This document shows positions 1-7,552 of a stretch of 23,567 nucleotides of DNA, piece after piece (within the stretch, counting starts at the first letter, position 1; every line of letters starts with the position of its first letter). The notes below the pieces were generated by a model. The model was not told the DNA's origin, made no database searches, and saw nothing but the letters and a program-made list of their open reading frames with translations. The stretch spans positions 1 to 23,567 of the forward strand of contig JAAYFB010000284.1 in NCBI GenBank assembly GCA_012728465.1, in the 5' to 3' direction. The translations under genes were made by a program, and so were the position numbers. This stretch comes from Proteiniphilum sp. (lineage in GTDB: Bacteria; Bacteroidota; Bacteroidia; Bacteroidales; Dysgonomonadaceae).

Positions 1-54
1 AAATTAGTACCGAAACCCGAAATAGCAGATGCAATTTATGGCTATTATAATTAA
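1..54 (+). CDS. C-terminal end of an upstream gene (partial)
   Basis: From base 1 a frame stays open for 17 codons and stops at TAA 52-54, reading KLVPKPEIADAIYGYYN. The residue mix looks protein-like, and the next gene starts well away on the other strand, so this is probably the tail of a gene lying mostly outside the window. The fragment is too short to assign a family, and a chance open frame of this length cannot be excluded. Confidence 0.3.
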   Translation, partial: KLVPKPEIADAIYGYYN

Positions 55-198
55 GATGACGCTATTTAATAACATTACTTCACGCTTTGGGGCAGGGCAG
101 AATGCTTGACAACAGACGTCATCTTATGGCTTAGCCGTATAAAAATAAAATAGTGAGCAAAGCAATCGTTATCATCATGAGTTTTGCAAAATAAAATA

Positions 199-227
199 AT
201 ACAATAAGACTCCCCATCCTATTGTAT
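199..227 (-). terminator. Possible terminator of the DUF4301 gene
   Basis: An 8-bp perfect inverted repeat (199-206 with 220-227, 13-nt loop) lies directly after the stop codon of the minus-strand gene. On that strand it is followed by a T-rich run. The stem is AT-rich, so it is a weak hairpin. The remaining bases between 55 and 198 show nothing recognisable. Confidence 0.4.
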
Positions 228-231
228 CGTA

Positions 232-1752
232 TCATTGATGCTCTGGACGGAGTAAATCGTTGACTGTCTTAACAGGATTGAACGTGCTTATTGGGACCTC
301 TACAAATATGGTTACCCAATCGCTCATCGCACCATTCCACAACCCTGGCCTTTCTAGCGCTTGAAGAGTTATACCATTTTTTGATTTTTGAGAAATAAAC
401 CCTGTGCTCTTATCGATATATTTAGTCAAATTGAATTTGTTGTTCTTATAACATTTCACACCACATACTATATCAACAGGGTTGAAGTGTGATCCATTCT
501 TGAAAGCATTCATTGCATTTTCATCTTTGCTGTCTATTTGAGAGCTTTCCAATATTTGCAATGATGAAGTTCCGTCAGAATTTACGGTAATAAAAGGTCC
601 TCCTCCTGGTTCGCCAACGTTTTTAACCATTCCACATACTCTAAATGGTCGGTCAAGCTTGGCAATCAAGTATTCTTTTAATTCAATGTCATTTGCAAAA
701 TTATTGTTGGGATGGAAAATATTGAGTTCTTTTTCAACAAATGTCAGTATTTCCTGTAGTTTGGCAGAGTCTGTCATGCCAGCTGTCATGTCAGTCAGAT
801 AGTTGTGGGCTCTTTTTTGTAATGTGACTAATACACCTGCCAAAAGTTGTTTGTATGTTACCTCCTCCTCTTTTAGTCTATCTGGTATTACATTATCGAT
901 GTTTTTTATAAAGATGATGTCTGAATCTATGTCATTCAAGTTTTCTATCAATGCACCATGTCCACCTGGTCTGAATAATAAGCTGCCATCTGTGTTTCTA
1001 AATGGCTCATTGTTTATGTCAGCTGCCATTGTGTCAGTACTTGCATTTTGTAAACTGTAAGATACCTTGAAAGTGCTATTTAGTTTTTGTTCGTAGCTCG
1101 ATTTTCGTGCTGCTACAAGTAACTCGAATAGTAGTTTGTGTTCTTCCGAAACGGTGAAATGTAGATTCACATTTCCGTTTTTATCTTTGGCATACATTGT
1201 GCCTTCTGTCATGTGTTCACCTATAGGTGTCCTGTTTCCTTCCTTATATTTATGAAATAAGATTAATCCTTTTGGTAGATTACCATAGTTAAGGCCCTCT
1301 GTCGAAAGTAGAGCTTCAATAATATTTTTATACTTTCCTGCATTTATAAGCTCGCGAGTAGAGGATCCAAACATTTTTCTGCATGTTTCGCTTAATGTTT
1401 CGTAGAATGCAAAATCGGATATATTATCAAAAAATATTTTCTCTGGTTTGGTCGTAGGAATTTCATATTCAGCATTCCAGAATTCAAATAGGTCTTTGAA
1501 CATCCTGCTGGCAGCTCCAGAAGCTGGAACAAATTTGGTGACAGTATTGTCACCTTTAATATATTCATGCCATGCCTCTAAGTACTTTTTTTTATCATTT
1601 TCGGATAATGTCATGATGCCTTTGTCAAGAGATGCAGCACTTACAATCTGTAAGAATGGGAAGCCTGACTTGAAGTATTCTAGCTGTGTGTCAATCTCTT
1701 GCATCGAAATCCCCTTGTTTTGCAAAAGTAATAAGTCCTCTTTGGTAAACAT
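232..1752 (-). CDS. DUF4301 family protein, nucleotidyltransferase-like
   Basis: A 506-residue cytoplasmic protein without signal peptide, matching in length and motifs the DUF4301 family of Bacteroidota, whose biochemical role is not established as far as I know. Three motifs stand out: PASGAASRMFK at residues 76-86, a QNASTDTMA stretch at about 235-243, and RPGGHGAL at 261-268 followed by KNIDNV at 283-288. The order of a glycine/arginine-rich loop, PxGHG and (I)DN resembles the nucleotide and sugar-binding loops of UDP-sugar pyrophosphorylases (UDPGP type). That resemblance is my inference from motifs. The gene stands alone and diverges from dnaK; a TACCTTTG element at 1816-1823 is a candidate promoter. 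Family assignment is fairly sure, activity is not. Confidence 0.85.
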   Translation of the reverse strand: MFTKEDLLLLQNKGISMQEIDTQLEYFKSGFPFLQIVSAASLDKGIMTLSENDKKKYLEAWHEYIKGDNTVTKFVPASGAASRMFKDLFEFWNAEYEIPTTKPEKIFFDNISDFAFYETLSETCRKMFGSSTRELINAGKYKNIIEALLSTEGLNYGNLPKGLILFHKYKEGNRTPIGEHMTEGTMYAKDKNGNVNLHFTVSEEHKLLFELLVAARKSSYEQKLNSTFKVSYSLQNASTDTMAADINNEPFRNTDGSLLFRPGGHGALIENLNDIDSDIIFIKNIDNVIPDRLKEEEVTYKQLLAGVLVTLQKRAHNYLTDMTAGMTDSAKLQEILTFVEKELNIFHPNNNFANDIELKEYLIAKLDRPFRVCGMVKNVGEPGGGPFITVNSDGTSSLQILESSQIDSKDENAMNAFKNGSHFNPVDIVCGVKCYKNNKFNLTKYIDKSTGFISQKSKNGITLQALERPGLWNGAMSDWVTIFVEVPISTFNPVKTVNDLLRPEHQ

Positions 1753-1815
1753 AGTGCTTTGTGATTATTATAGTGATTTGTAAATAAATGCCACTACTTT
1801 GAGTGTAAAACATTC

Positions 1816-1823
1816 CAAAGGTA
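1816..1823 (-). promoter_or_regulatory. Candidate -7 element for the DUF4301 gene
   Basis: On the minus strand this reads TACCTTTG, an exact match to the Bacteroidota -7 consensus TAnnTTTG, and would give a leader of about 57 nt. No TTG is seen at the expected -33 position, so it is only a half-supported promoter. Confidence 0.4.
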
Positions 1824-1911
1824 ATGAAAACATTAAAGTATGAATTGTAATATAGGTTAAATATTGCCTAAGTTGTCAGTTTTTGCTCCTTTTGAAAAAT
1901 CTGGCACAACC

Positions 1912-1944
1912 TTTGATATAGTATTAGTGTGACATTATATGTTG
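1912..1944 (+). promoter_or_regulatory. Candidate dnaK promoter (degenerate)
   Basis: TTTG at 1912-1915 is followed after 20 nt by TATATGTTG at 1936-1944, an imperfect form of the TTTG / TAnnTTTG pair, about 33 nt before the dnaK start. No CIRCE-type inverted repeat (GCACTC-N9-GAGTGC) is present, so HrcA control is not suggested here. Confidence 0.3.
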
Positions 1945-1976
1945 AATAATAAACAATAAAAAATATATTTATAATT

Positions 1977-3887
1977 ATGGGAAAAATAATAGGAATTGAC
2001 TTAGGAACTACAAACTCTTGTGTTTCGGTTATGGAAGGCAATGAGCCAGTTGTAATTCCAAATAATGAAGGAAAAAGAACTACTCCTTCTATTGTAGCAT
2101 TTATTGATAATGGTGAGCGTAGGGTAGGTGATCCAGCAAAAAGACAGGCTATCACTAATCCAGAGCACACTATATATTCTATTAAAACTTTTATGGGAGA
2201 AACATTTGACCAAGCGTCTAAAGAGATAGGTCGAGTGCCATATAAAGTGGTTAAAGGAGATAATAATACTCCACGTGTAAATATTGATGGACAATTATAT
2301 TCTCCTCAAGAGATTTCAGCTATCATTCTTCAAAAGATGAAGCAAACAGCTGAAGACTATCTAGGACAAGAGGTGAAAGAGGCAGTTATTACTGTTCCTG
2401 CTTATTTTAGTGACGCACAACGTCAGGCTACTAAAGAAGCAGGAGAGATTGCTGGCTTGTCGGTACGTCGTATTGTTAATGAGCCTACTGCAGCTTCATT
2501 GGCTTATGGTCTTGATAAGGCTCATAAAGATATGAAAATTGCAGTTTTCGACCTTGGTGGTGGTACATTTGATATCTCTATATTAGAGCTAGGCGATGGT
2601 GTATTTGAAGTAAAGTCAACTAATGGTGACACTCACCTTGGAGGTGATGACTTTGACCACGCTATTATTGACTGGTTGGCGCAAGAATTTTTGTCAGATG
2701 AAGGAATTGACTTGCGTAAAGACCCAATGGCGCTTCAACGCTTGAAAGAGGCAGCTGAAAAAGCCAAAATTGAGCTTTCAAGTTCTACTTCTACTGAAAT
2801 CAATTTGCCATACATTATGCCAGTTAATGGTATTCCAAAGCACTTGGTGAAAACTCTTTCTCGTGCTAAGTTTGAGCAATTGACAGATTCATTAATACAA
2901 AAAGTGGTTGCTCCTTGTAAAACTGCATTGAAGGATGCTGGAATGAGTACTTCAGATATTGACGAAGTTATACTAGTTGGTGGTTCTACACGTATCCCAG
3001 CTGTTCAGCAAATCGTTGAGAAGATTTTCAATAAAGCTCCAAACAAAGGTGTAAACCCAGATGAGGTTGTAGCTCTTGGTGCTGCTATTCAAGGTGGTGT
3101 TCTTACTGGTGAGGTTCAAGACGTACTTCTGCTTGACGTAACTCCACTATCATTGGGTATTGAAACAATGGGTGGCGTGATGACTAAGTTGATCGATGCC
3201 AACACTACTATCCCAACTAAGAAGAGCGAGACTTTCTCAACGGCTTCAGATAATCAACCATCAGTACAAATTAACGTACTGCAAGGTGAGCGTTCGATGG
3301 CACGTGATAACAAACAGATTGGTGTATTTAACCTAGACGGTATTCCACCAGCACCACGTGGTACACCTCAAATTGAAGTAACTTTCGACATCGACTCTAA
3401 CGGTATTCTTAGCGTAATGGCTAAAGATAAAGCAACTGGTAAAGAGCAAAAAATTCGTATTGAGGCATCTTCTGGTCTTAGCGATGAGGAGATCAACCGC
3501 ATGAAGGAAGAGGCTGCAGCAAATGCTGAGTCGGACAAGCTTGAAAAAGAGCGTATTGATAAACTTAACGAAGCTGACTCTACTATCTTCCAAACTGAAA
3601 AGCAATTGAAAGAGTTTGGAGATAAAATTCCAGCAGACAAAAGAGCTTCTATAGATGCAGCTTTAGAGAAACTGAAAGAGGCTCATAAAGCTCAAAACAT
3701 TGATGACATTAATACTTATCTTGCAGAGCTTAACACTGCTTTCCAAGCAGCATCGCAAGATATGTATAACGCAATGAACGATCAACAAGGTGGTGCAGCA
3801 AACCCAACTGGTGGCCAGCAAGATCAAGGTTCTAGCAATAATCAGGGCGATGATGTTACTGATGTGGACTTCGAAGAGGTGAAATAA
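1977..3887 (+). CDS. dnaK: Chaperone protein DnaK (Hsp70)
   Basis: A 636-residue cytoplasmic Hsp70, full length for the family. It binds unfolded polypeptides in an ATP-driven cycle with DnaJ and GrpE. The N-terminal ATPase domain (about 1-380) shows the phosphate-1 loop [11 protein letters not shown] near residue 5, the signature [11 protein letters not shown] near 190, and [11 protein letters not shown] near 335. The hydrophobic [15 protein letters not shown] linker near 385 leads into the substrate-binding domain. The tail is Gly/Gln/Asn-rich and ends [11 protein letters not shown], the usual acidic C-terminal motif. The ATG at 1977 gives the canonical [10 protein letters not shown] start. 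No dnaJ or grpE is adjacent, and a strong terminator follows, so it is probably transcribed alone. Confidence 0.98.
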   Translation: MGKIIGIDLGTTNSCVSVMEGNEPVVIPNNEGKRTTPSIVAFIDNGERRVGDPAKRQAITNPEHTIYSIKTFMGETFDQASKEIGRVPYKVVKGDNNTPRVNIDGQLYSPQEISAIILQKMKQTAEDYLGQEVKEAVITVPAYFSDAQRQATKEAGEIAGLSVRRIVNEPTAASLAYGLDKAHKDMKIAVFDLGGGTFDISILELGDGVFEVKSTNGDTHLGGDDFDHAIIDWLAQEFLSDEGIDLRKDPMALQRLKEAAEKAKIELSSSTSTEINLPYIMPVNGIPKHLVKTLSRAKFEQLTDSLIQKVVAPCKTALKDAGMSTSDIDEVILVGGSTRIPAVQQIVEKIFNKAPNKGVNPDEVVALGAAIQGGVLTGEVQDVLLLDVTPLSLGIETMGGVMTKLIDANTTIPTKKSETFSTASDNQPSVQINVLQGERSMARDNKQIGVFNLDGIPPAPRGTPQIEVTFDIDSNGILSVMAKDKATGKEQKIRIEASSGLSDEEINRMKEEAAANAESDKLEKERIDKLNEADSTIFQTEKQLKEFGDKIPADKRASIDAALEKLKEAHKAQNIDDINTYLAELNTAFQAASQDMYNAMNDQQGGAANPTGGQQDQGSSNNQGDDVTDVDFEEVK

Positions 3888-3918
3888 GTTGTAATAAACA
3901 ACGATAAGTAAACATTAT

Positions 3919-3953
3919 AAAACCGCTGTAGGCTTAGTGCTTATGGCGGTTTT
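3919..3953 (+). terminator. Rho-independent terminator of dnaK
   Basis: AAAACCGC at 3919-3926 pairs with GCGGTTTT at 3946-3953. The stem continues inward with wobble pairs to a 5-nt loop at 3934-3938 (15 pairs in total) and ends in a T-run. It begins about 30 nt after the dnaK stop codon. Confidence 0.85.
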
Positions 3954-3964
3954 TGTTTGTCTAG

Positions 3965-4066
3965 ATATATGGTTTACTAACAATTGGTGGTGATTATGGT
4001 GCATATGCCGATTGGTTGTTTGCCAACAGCAAGTTCACAAACCTAGAGGACTTGTTGCAGCTTTGA
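3965..4066 (+). pseudogene. Possible C-terminal remnant of a lost gene
   Basis: After a stop at 3962-3964 a frame runs 33 codons to TGA at 4064-4066, with no in-frame start before the protein-like part. It contains YADWLFANSKFTNLEDLL, with Phe, Trp, Leu and Asn placed as in a real helical protein and codons less AT-rich than the surrounding DNA. I do not recognise the family. A small hairpin (4084-4099) lies just after its stop, as a terminator would. The simplest reading is the tail of a gene whose body was deleted; chance is possible because it is short. Confidence 0.3.
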
Positions 4067-4083
4067 TGAGCAGGGACAAGAAG

Positions 4084-4099
4084 AAGGATTTTTATCCTT
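4084..4099 (+). terminator. Small hairpin followed by a T-run
   Basis: AAGGAT at 4084-4089 and ATCCTT at 4094-4099 enclose a TTTT loop, and a run of eight T begins a few bases downstream. It sits 18 nt after the stop of the remnant frame and may be that lost gene's terminator. A 6-bp stem is weak evidence. Confidence 0.35.
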
Positions 4100-4121
4100 G
4101 ACGTTTTTTTTGGTTTACTCC

Positions 4122-4307
4122 AAAACCAACCTTGGTTTTGCCCCTTTTACCCCTATTTATAACGTTCCTTAACCGAAATGGGTGTTGATGAAGATGAAAA
4201 GTTGCTTTTCCAACCTCGAAATGGTATGAAAGTACCCCAAAAGTAGTAAAACCAAGATTGGTTTTATAGTGATTTTTTTTGAAAGTAGTAAAACCAAAGT
4301 TGGTTTT
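4122..4307. repeat. Three 18-bp palindromes in 42-bp register
   Basis: AAAACCAA-NN-TTGGTTTT occurs exactly at 4122-4139 (centre CC), 4248-4265 (centre GA) and 4290-4307 (centre AG). The arms are identical in all three while the two central bases differ. Start-to-start distances are 126 (3 x 42) and 42 bp. The last two copies are each preceded by AAAGTAGT or AAGTAGT. In the empty slot at 4206 the bases CCAA at 4210-4213 remain in register, suggesting a decayed copy. The 42-bp slot at 4164 has no clear palindrome. The role is unknown. Confidence 0.8.
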
Positions 4308-4393
4308 GCTGTAAGTTTAGGTAAGTTTTGCAATTACAATAATGAGTTACTCTTGATAATGTGATGGTTGAGTGTTTTTGGTGTCTGTTTTTG

Positions 4394-4441
4394 GTTAAAG
4401 TTTTAACATGGCTGTTTTTAGTGTTGTTAATTTGATTAACA
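4394..4441. repeat. Two further AT-rich palindromes
   Basis: GTTAAA-GT-TTTAAC lies at 4394-4407 and TGTTAAT-TTG-ATTAACA at 4425-4441. The second is followed by ATTTTTG on the plus strand and lies 28 nt beyond the stop of the broken Crp/Fnr gene on the minus strand. It could be a weak terminator or a regulator site. No gene is seen between 4067 and 4468. Confidence 0.4.
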
Positions 4442-4468
4442 GTATTTTTGAGGGGATAATAGTGAATG

Positions 4469-4935
4469 TTAAATTGAGGTTTGTGCTAATGGAGCTTCAC
4501 GTGGTTTTGGTATTTCTCGTAACCATCTGTTAATAGTTTGTTGGGTTACTCCAATGTATGAGGCAATATGATTCCTTTGTGTCTTAACAAGCAGGCGAGG
4601 GTTGTTATCTATCAGCAATTTAAATCGTTCTAATTCATTACATCTCGAGTATGATATCTCCCGCCTTAGTTTATGCAGGTAGATTCAATCATATCCATTA
4701 ATTTGGCAATCTCTTCATTCGATGACGCCATGATAAATTTTTCACGCATATCACGATTAAATCTATAGAGCACACAATCTGTTACTGCTTCAACTTTTAG
4801 CCTAGATGGGGTGCCTAAAACATACGACTCGTATGAGTTAACCACATCTCCCTCCCAAACAAAATCACACGTCACCTCTTTGCCTTCGTCATCGTAGCCA
4901 TATTTGCGCACCAATCCCTTTTGGATATAAGCAAA
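4469..4935 (-). pseudogene. Broken Crp/Fnr-family transcription regulator
   Basis: On the minus strand from about 4935 a frame reads AYIQKGLVRKYGYDDEGKEV and continues through the second half of a cyclic-nucleotide-binding-like beta barrel and the dimer helix (IAKLMDMIES). It stops at TAA 4666-4668. One frame over, starting at about 4678, the reading continues as LHKLRREISYS and then an intact helix-turn-helix, HIASYIGVTQQTINRWLRE, to a stop at 4469-4471. A single-base change near 4676-4682 would restore one frame. The first half of the sensor domain is missing: upstream of 4935 the open frame runs into unrelated DNA holding the next gene's promoter. The gene is thus 5'-truncated and frameshifted and should not make a functional regulator. 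Confidence 0.85.
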
Positions 4936-4951
4936 ATAAAATACTAAAATA

Positions 4952-4982
4952 TTGTAACTAATATCTATTGTTGATATATTTG
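4952..4982 (+). promoter_or_regulatory. Promoter of the GH2-GH43 operon
   Basis: TTG at 4952-4954, 20 nt, then TATATTTG at 4975-4982: both Bacteroidota promoter elements at the expected spacing. Transcription would begin near 4989, about 59 nt before the ATG at 5048. The element begins within about 20 bp of where the Crp/Fnr fragment is cut off. Confidence 0.65.
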
Positions 4983-5047
4983 TAGATATTAAGGTTTGTG
5001 TGAGTATTACTTTTTTGATACAGATATTTATAAACACATTTTTTATT

Positions 5048-7552
5048 ATGAAGTTAAAGCAAATATTTTTAATGTTTTTGTTTATTGGGTTCTCATTATC
5101 ATCTTTTAGTCAAGTTGGCTTTGGAGAGTCGCAAAAGATAAACAGTAATTGGAAGTTTATACTTAATGATATTCCAGAAGCTAAGGAAAAAGATTTTAAT
5201 GACTGGAGTTGGCAAAATGTTGATTTGCCCCATGACTGGAGTGTTAAGCAACAACTTAGCCCCACGCTAGCAAGCTGTATGGGGTATCTACCTGGTGGGA
5301 TAGGGTGGTATCGCAAAGTAATTGATATGCCACGTAATGAGTTAAGTAATAAGGTTTATCTATATTTTGAGGGAGTGTATAATAGAAGTGAAGTATATTT
5401 TAATGGTCACTTATTGGGAAAACGCCCAAATGGATATGTTTCATTTATGTATGATGTAACGCCATATCTTGATGGGGATGGAGAAAATATTGTTGCAGTA
5501 AGAGTAGATCATAGCCAAGATGCCGACTCAAGGTGGTACACTGGTTCGGGAATATATCGTGATGTTTGGTTAGTACAATCTGAGTCCATTCATATTGCTC
5601 AGTGGGGTGTTTATGCATATCCTACCATTGAAAAGAATAATAGAGGAACTTTAAATATCGAGATAGAGCTCGAAAACGAAACTACGAATACTGAGCGACT
5701 GCAGGTTATTAGTGAGCTTTTTGATGAGAATGGTAAGTCAGTTGCTAGAAAGAGAGATAATATAAATGTGCCTTCAAATACTAAGGAGGTTCTATCAACA
5801 TCATTAGCGCTACGCAATCCACACTTGTGGAGCACAGATAATCCTTATTTGTATAGCTTAAAGACTACAGTACTTAAGAGTGGTAAGGTGATTGATGAAT
5901 CTACTACAACTACAGGGTTTAGGACGTTTACATTCGATCCGAATAAGGGATTTGCTCTAAATGATAATTGGATGAAGATGAAGGGTGTTTGTATTCACCA
6001 TGATGCAGGAGTGTTAGGTGCAGCAGTTCCTCGCGAAGTATGGAAGAGGCGACTAATCAATCTTAAAGAAATAGGTGTAAATGCTATCAGAACAAGTCAT
6101 AACCCACAGGCACCTGATCTTTATCAGCTATGTGATGAGCTTGGTATATTGGTTATGAATGAGGCATTTGATGAGTGGGAGTTTCCGAAGCGTAAGTGGC
6201 TAGAGGGCTGGAATGTTGGCAAACCAGGATTCGAAGGTGCGTTTGATTTCTTTGAGGAGTGGGGTGAAAAGGACTTAGAAGATATGGTAAGACGTGATCG
6301 TAATCATGTATCTATATTCGCTTGGAGCATAGGAAATGAAGTTGATTATCCTAATGATCCATACTCTCACAAAGTGTTAGATGGAGGAGCTGATACAGGA
6401 TTTACTCAACCTATATTTGGAGGATTTAAGAAAGACGCACCCGATGCAATGCGATTGGGTGGAATAGCAAAACGATTAGTAGCTGTTGTGCAAAAGCATG
6501 ATAAATCGCGTGCTACTACTGCAGGTTTGGCAGGTGTGGCTATGTCTAACGAAACAGAATATCCTGATGCTCTTGATATAGCGGGCTACAACTATACAGA
6601 AAGCATGTATGATTCAGATCATGCAAAATATCCAAAAAGAGTGATATATGGAAGTGAGAACAGGCATGAGCTCTCTGCATGGAAGCATGTGCGTGACAAA
6701 GGGTTTATTTTTGGACAGTTTCTTTGGACAGGTATCGACTACCTGGGTGAGTCGGGTAGATGGCCGTCTCGAGGTTTTTACTCGGGTCTATTAGATTTTG
6801 GTGGATTTATAAAACCACGTGGATATTTTAGACAATCACTTTGGACAGATAAGCCAATGGCATATTTAGGAACATATCCAACACCAGGCAAGGGAAGTGC
6901 AAATCAAATGAAGGATGTGTGGTCGCAATTGGAGTCTGAGAATACTAGCTCGTATGTAGAGAAAACACCATCTGTAGATGCATGGCCAATTTGGAACTAT
7001 GACGTGGGGCAGATGATAAGAGTTGTAGCTTATACAAATGCTGCAAAAGCCAAGCTGCTGCTTAACAATAAAGAGGTCGGTGAAACTCAAAACTATAATG
7101 ATGAAACAGGAATTATTTATTGGGATATACCTTTTGGTAACGGTGAGCTTAAGGTAGTCGGCTTGAATGAAAACAATCAAGAAATAAGTAGTTATACTAT
7201 TAATTCATCTGGTAAGCCGCATAGTATTAGTGTTGTATCGGAGCCTCAAGTTATCAACAATGATGGAGTAGCTCAGGTGATTATTCAAATTGTTGATGAA
7301 AATGGTATTCCTGTAATGATTTCGGATAATGAGGTCGCTTGTCAAATAACAAATAATGGTGTGTTACTAGGATTGGAAGCTAGTAACAACTCAGATATGA
7401 GCGATTATACAGATAATAAACATCGAGTGTATCATGGACGTATGATAGCTTTCATTAAATCAGCAGAAGGCAATAGTAATGATATACAAGTTCGCTTTAC
7501 TTCACCATGGATTAATTCGGCAGAAACATCCATTAAAGTTGTTGAAAGATGA
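5048..7552 (+). CDS. Exported GH2 beta-galactosidase-like enzyme
   Basis: An 834-residue glycoside hydrolase family 2 protein, expected to remove terminal beta-linked sugars (galactosidase, or possibly glucuronidase or mannosidase) from glycans outside the cytoplasm. The start at 5048 is chosen because it begins MKLKQIFLMFLFIGFSLSS, a signal peptide; an in-frame GTG at 5000 would lie only about 11 nt after the predicted transcript start. Order: sugar-binding jelly roll (about 25-165, with DADSRWYTGSGIYRDVW), Ig-like domain, TIM barrel (about 280-590), a DUF4982-like domain (about 640-710) and a C-terminal Ig-like domain. The acid/base is Glu431 in WSIGNE and the nucleophile Glu537 in YGSENRH. 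Its stop overlaps the next start (ATGA), so the two genes are probably translationally coupled. The exact substrate cannot be read from the sequence. Confidence 0.9.
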   Translation: MKLKQIFLMFLFIGFSLSSFSQVGFGESQKINSNWKFILNDIPEAKEKDFNDWSWQNVDLPHDWSVKQQLSPTLASCMGYLPGGIGWYRKVIDMPRNELSNKVYLYFEGVYNRSEVYFNGHLLGKRPNGYVSFMYDVTPYLDGDGENIVAVRVDHSQDADSRWYTGSGIYRDVWLVQSESIHIAQWGVYAYPTIEKNNRGTLNIEIELENETTNTERLQVISELFDENGKSVARKRDNINVPSNTKEVLSTSLALRNPHLWSTDNPYLYSLKTTVLKSGKVIDESTTTTGFRTFTFDPNKGFALNDNWMKMKGVCIHHDAGVLGAAVPREVWKRRLINLKEIGVNAIRTSHNPQAPDLYQLCDELGILVMNEAFDEWEFPKRKWLEGWNVGKPGFEGAFDFFEEWGEKDLEDMVRRDRNHVSIFAWSIGNEVDYPNDPYSHKVLDGGADTGFTQPIFGGFKKDAPDAMRLGGIAKRLVAVVQKHDKSRATTAGLAGVAMSNETEYPDALDIAGYNYTESMYDSDHAKYPKRVIYGSENRHELSAWKHVRDKGFIFGQFLWTGIDYLGESGRWPSRGFYSGLLDFGGFIKPRGYFRQSLWTDKPMAYLGTYPTPGKGSANQMKDVWSQLESENTSSYVEKTPSVDAWPIWNYDVGQMIRVVAYTNAAKAKLLLNNKEVGETQNYNDETGIIYWDIPFGNGELKVVGLNENNQEISSYTINSSGKPHSISVVSEPQVINNDGVAQVIIQIVDENGIPVMISDNEVACQITNNGVLLGLEASNNSDMSDYTDNKHRVYHGRMIAFIKSAEGNSNDIQVRFTSPWINSAETSIKVVER

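Noticed and set aside
3333..3640. Long minus-strand frames inside dnaK
   Set aside because: They are antisense shadows of a highly conserved coding region and show no protein features of their own.
4936..5037. N-terminal 34 codons of the open frame over the Crp/Fnr fragment
   Set aside because: Unlike the rest, this part has no similarity to the family. It overlaps the GH2 promoter on the other strand and is just unrelated DNA read through.
5000..5047. Upstream GTG start for the GH2 gene
   Set aside because: It would put 16 residues before a complete signal peptide and lies only about 11 nt after the predicted transcript start. The ATG at 5048 fits better.
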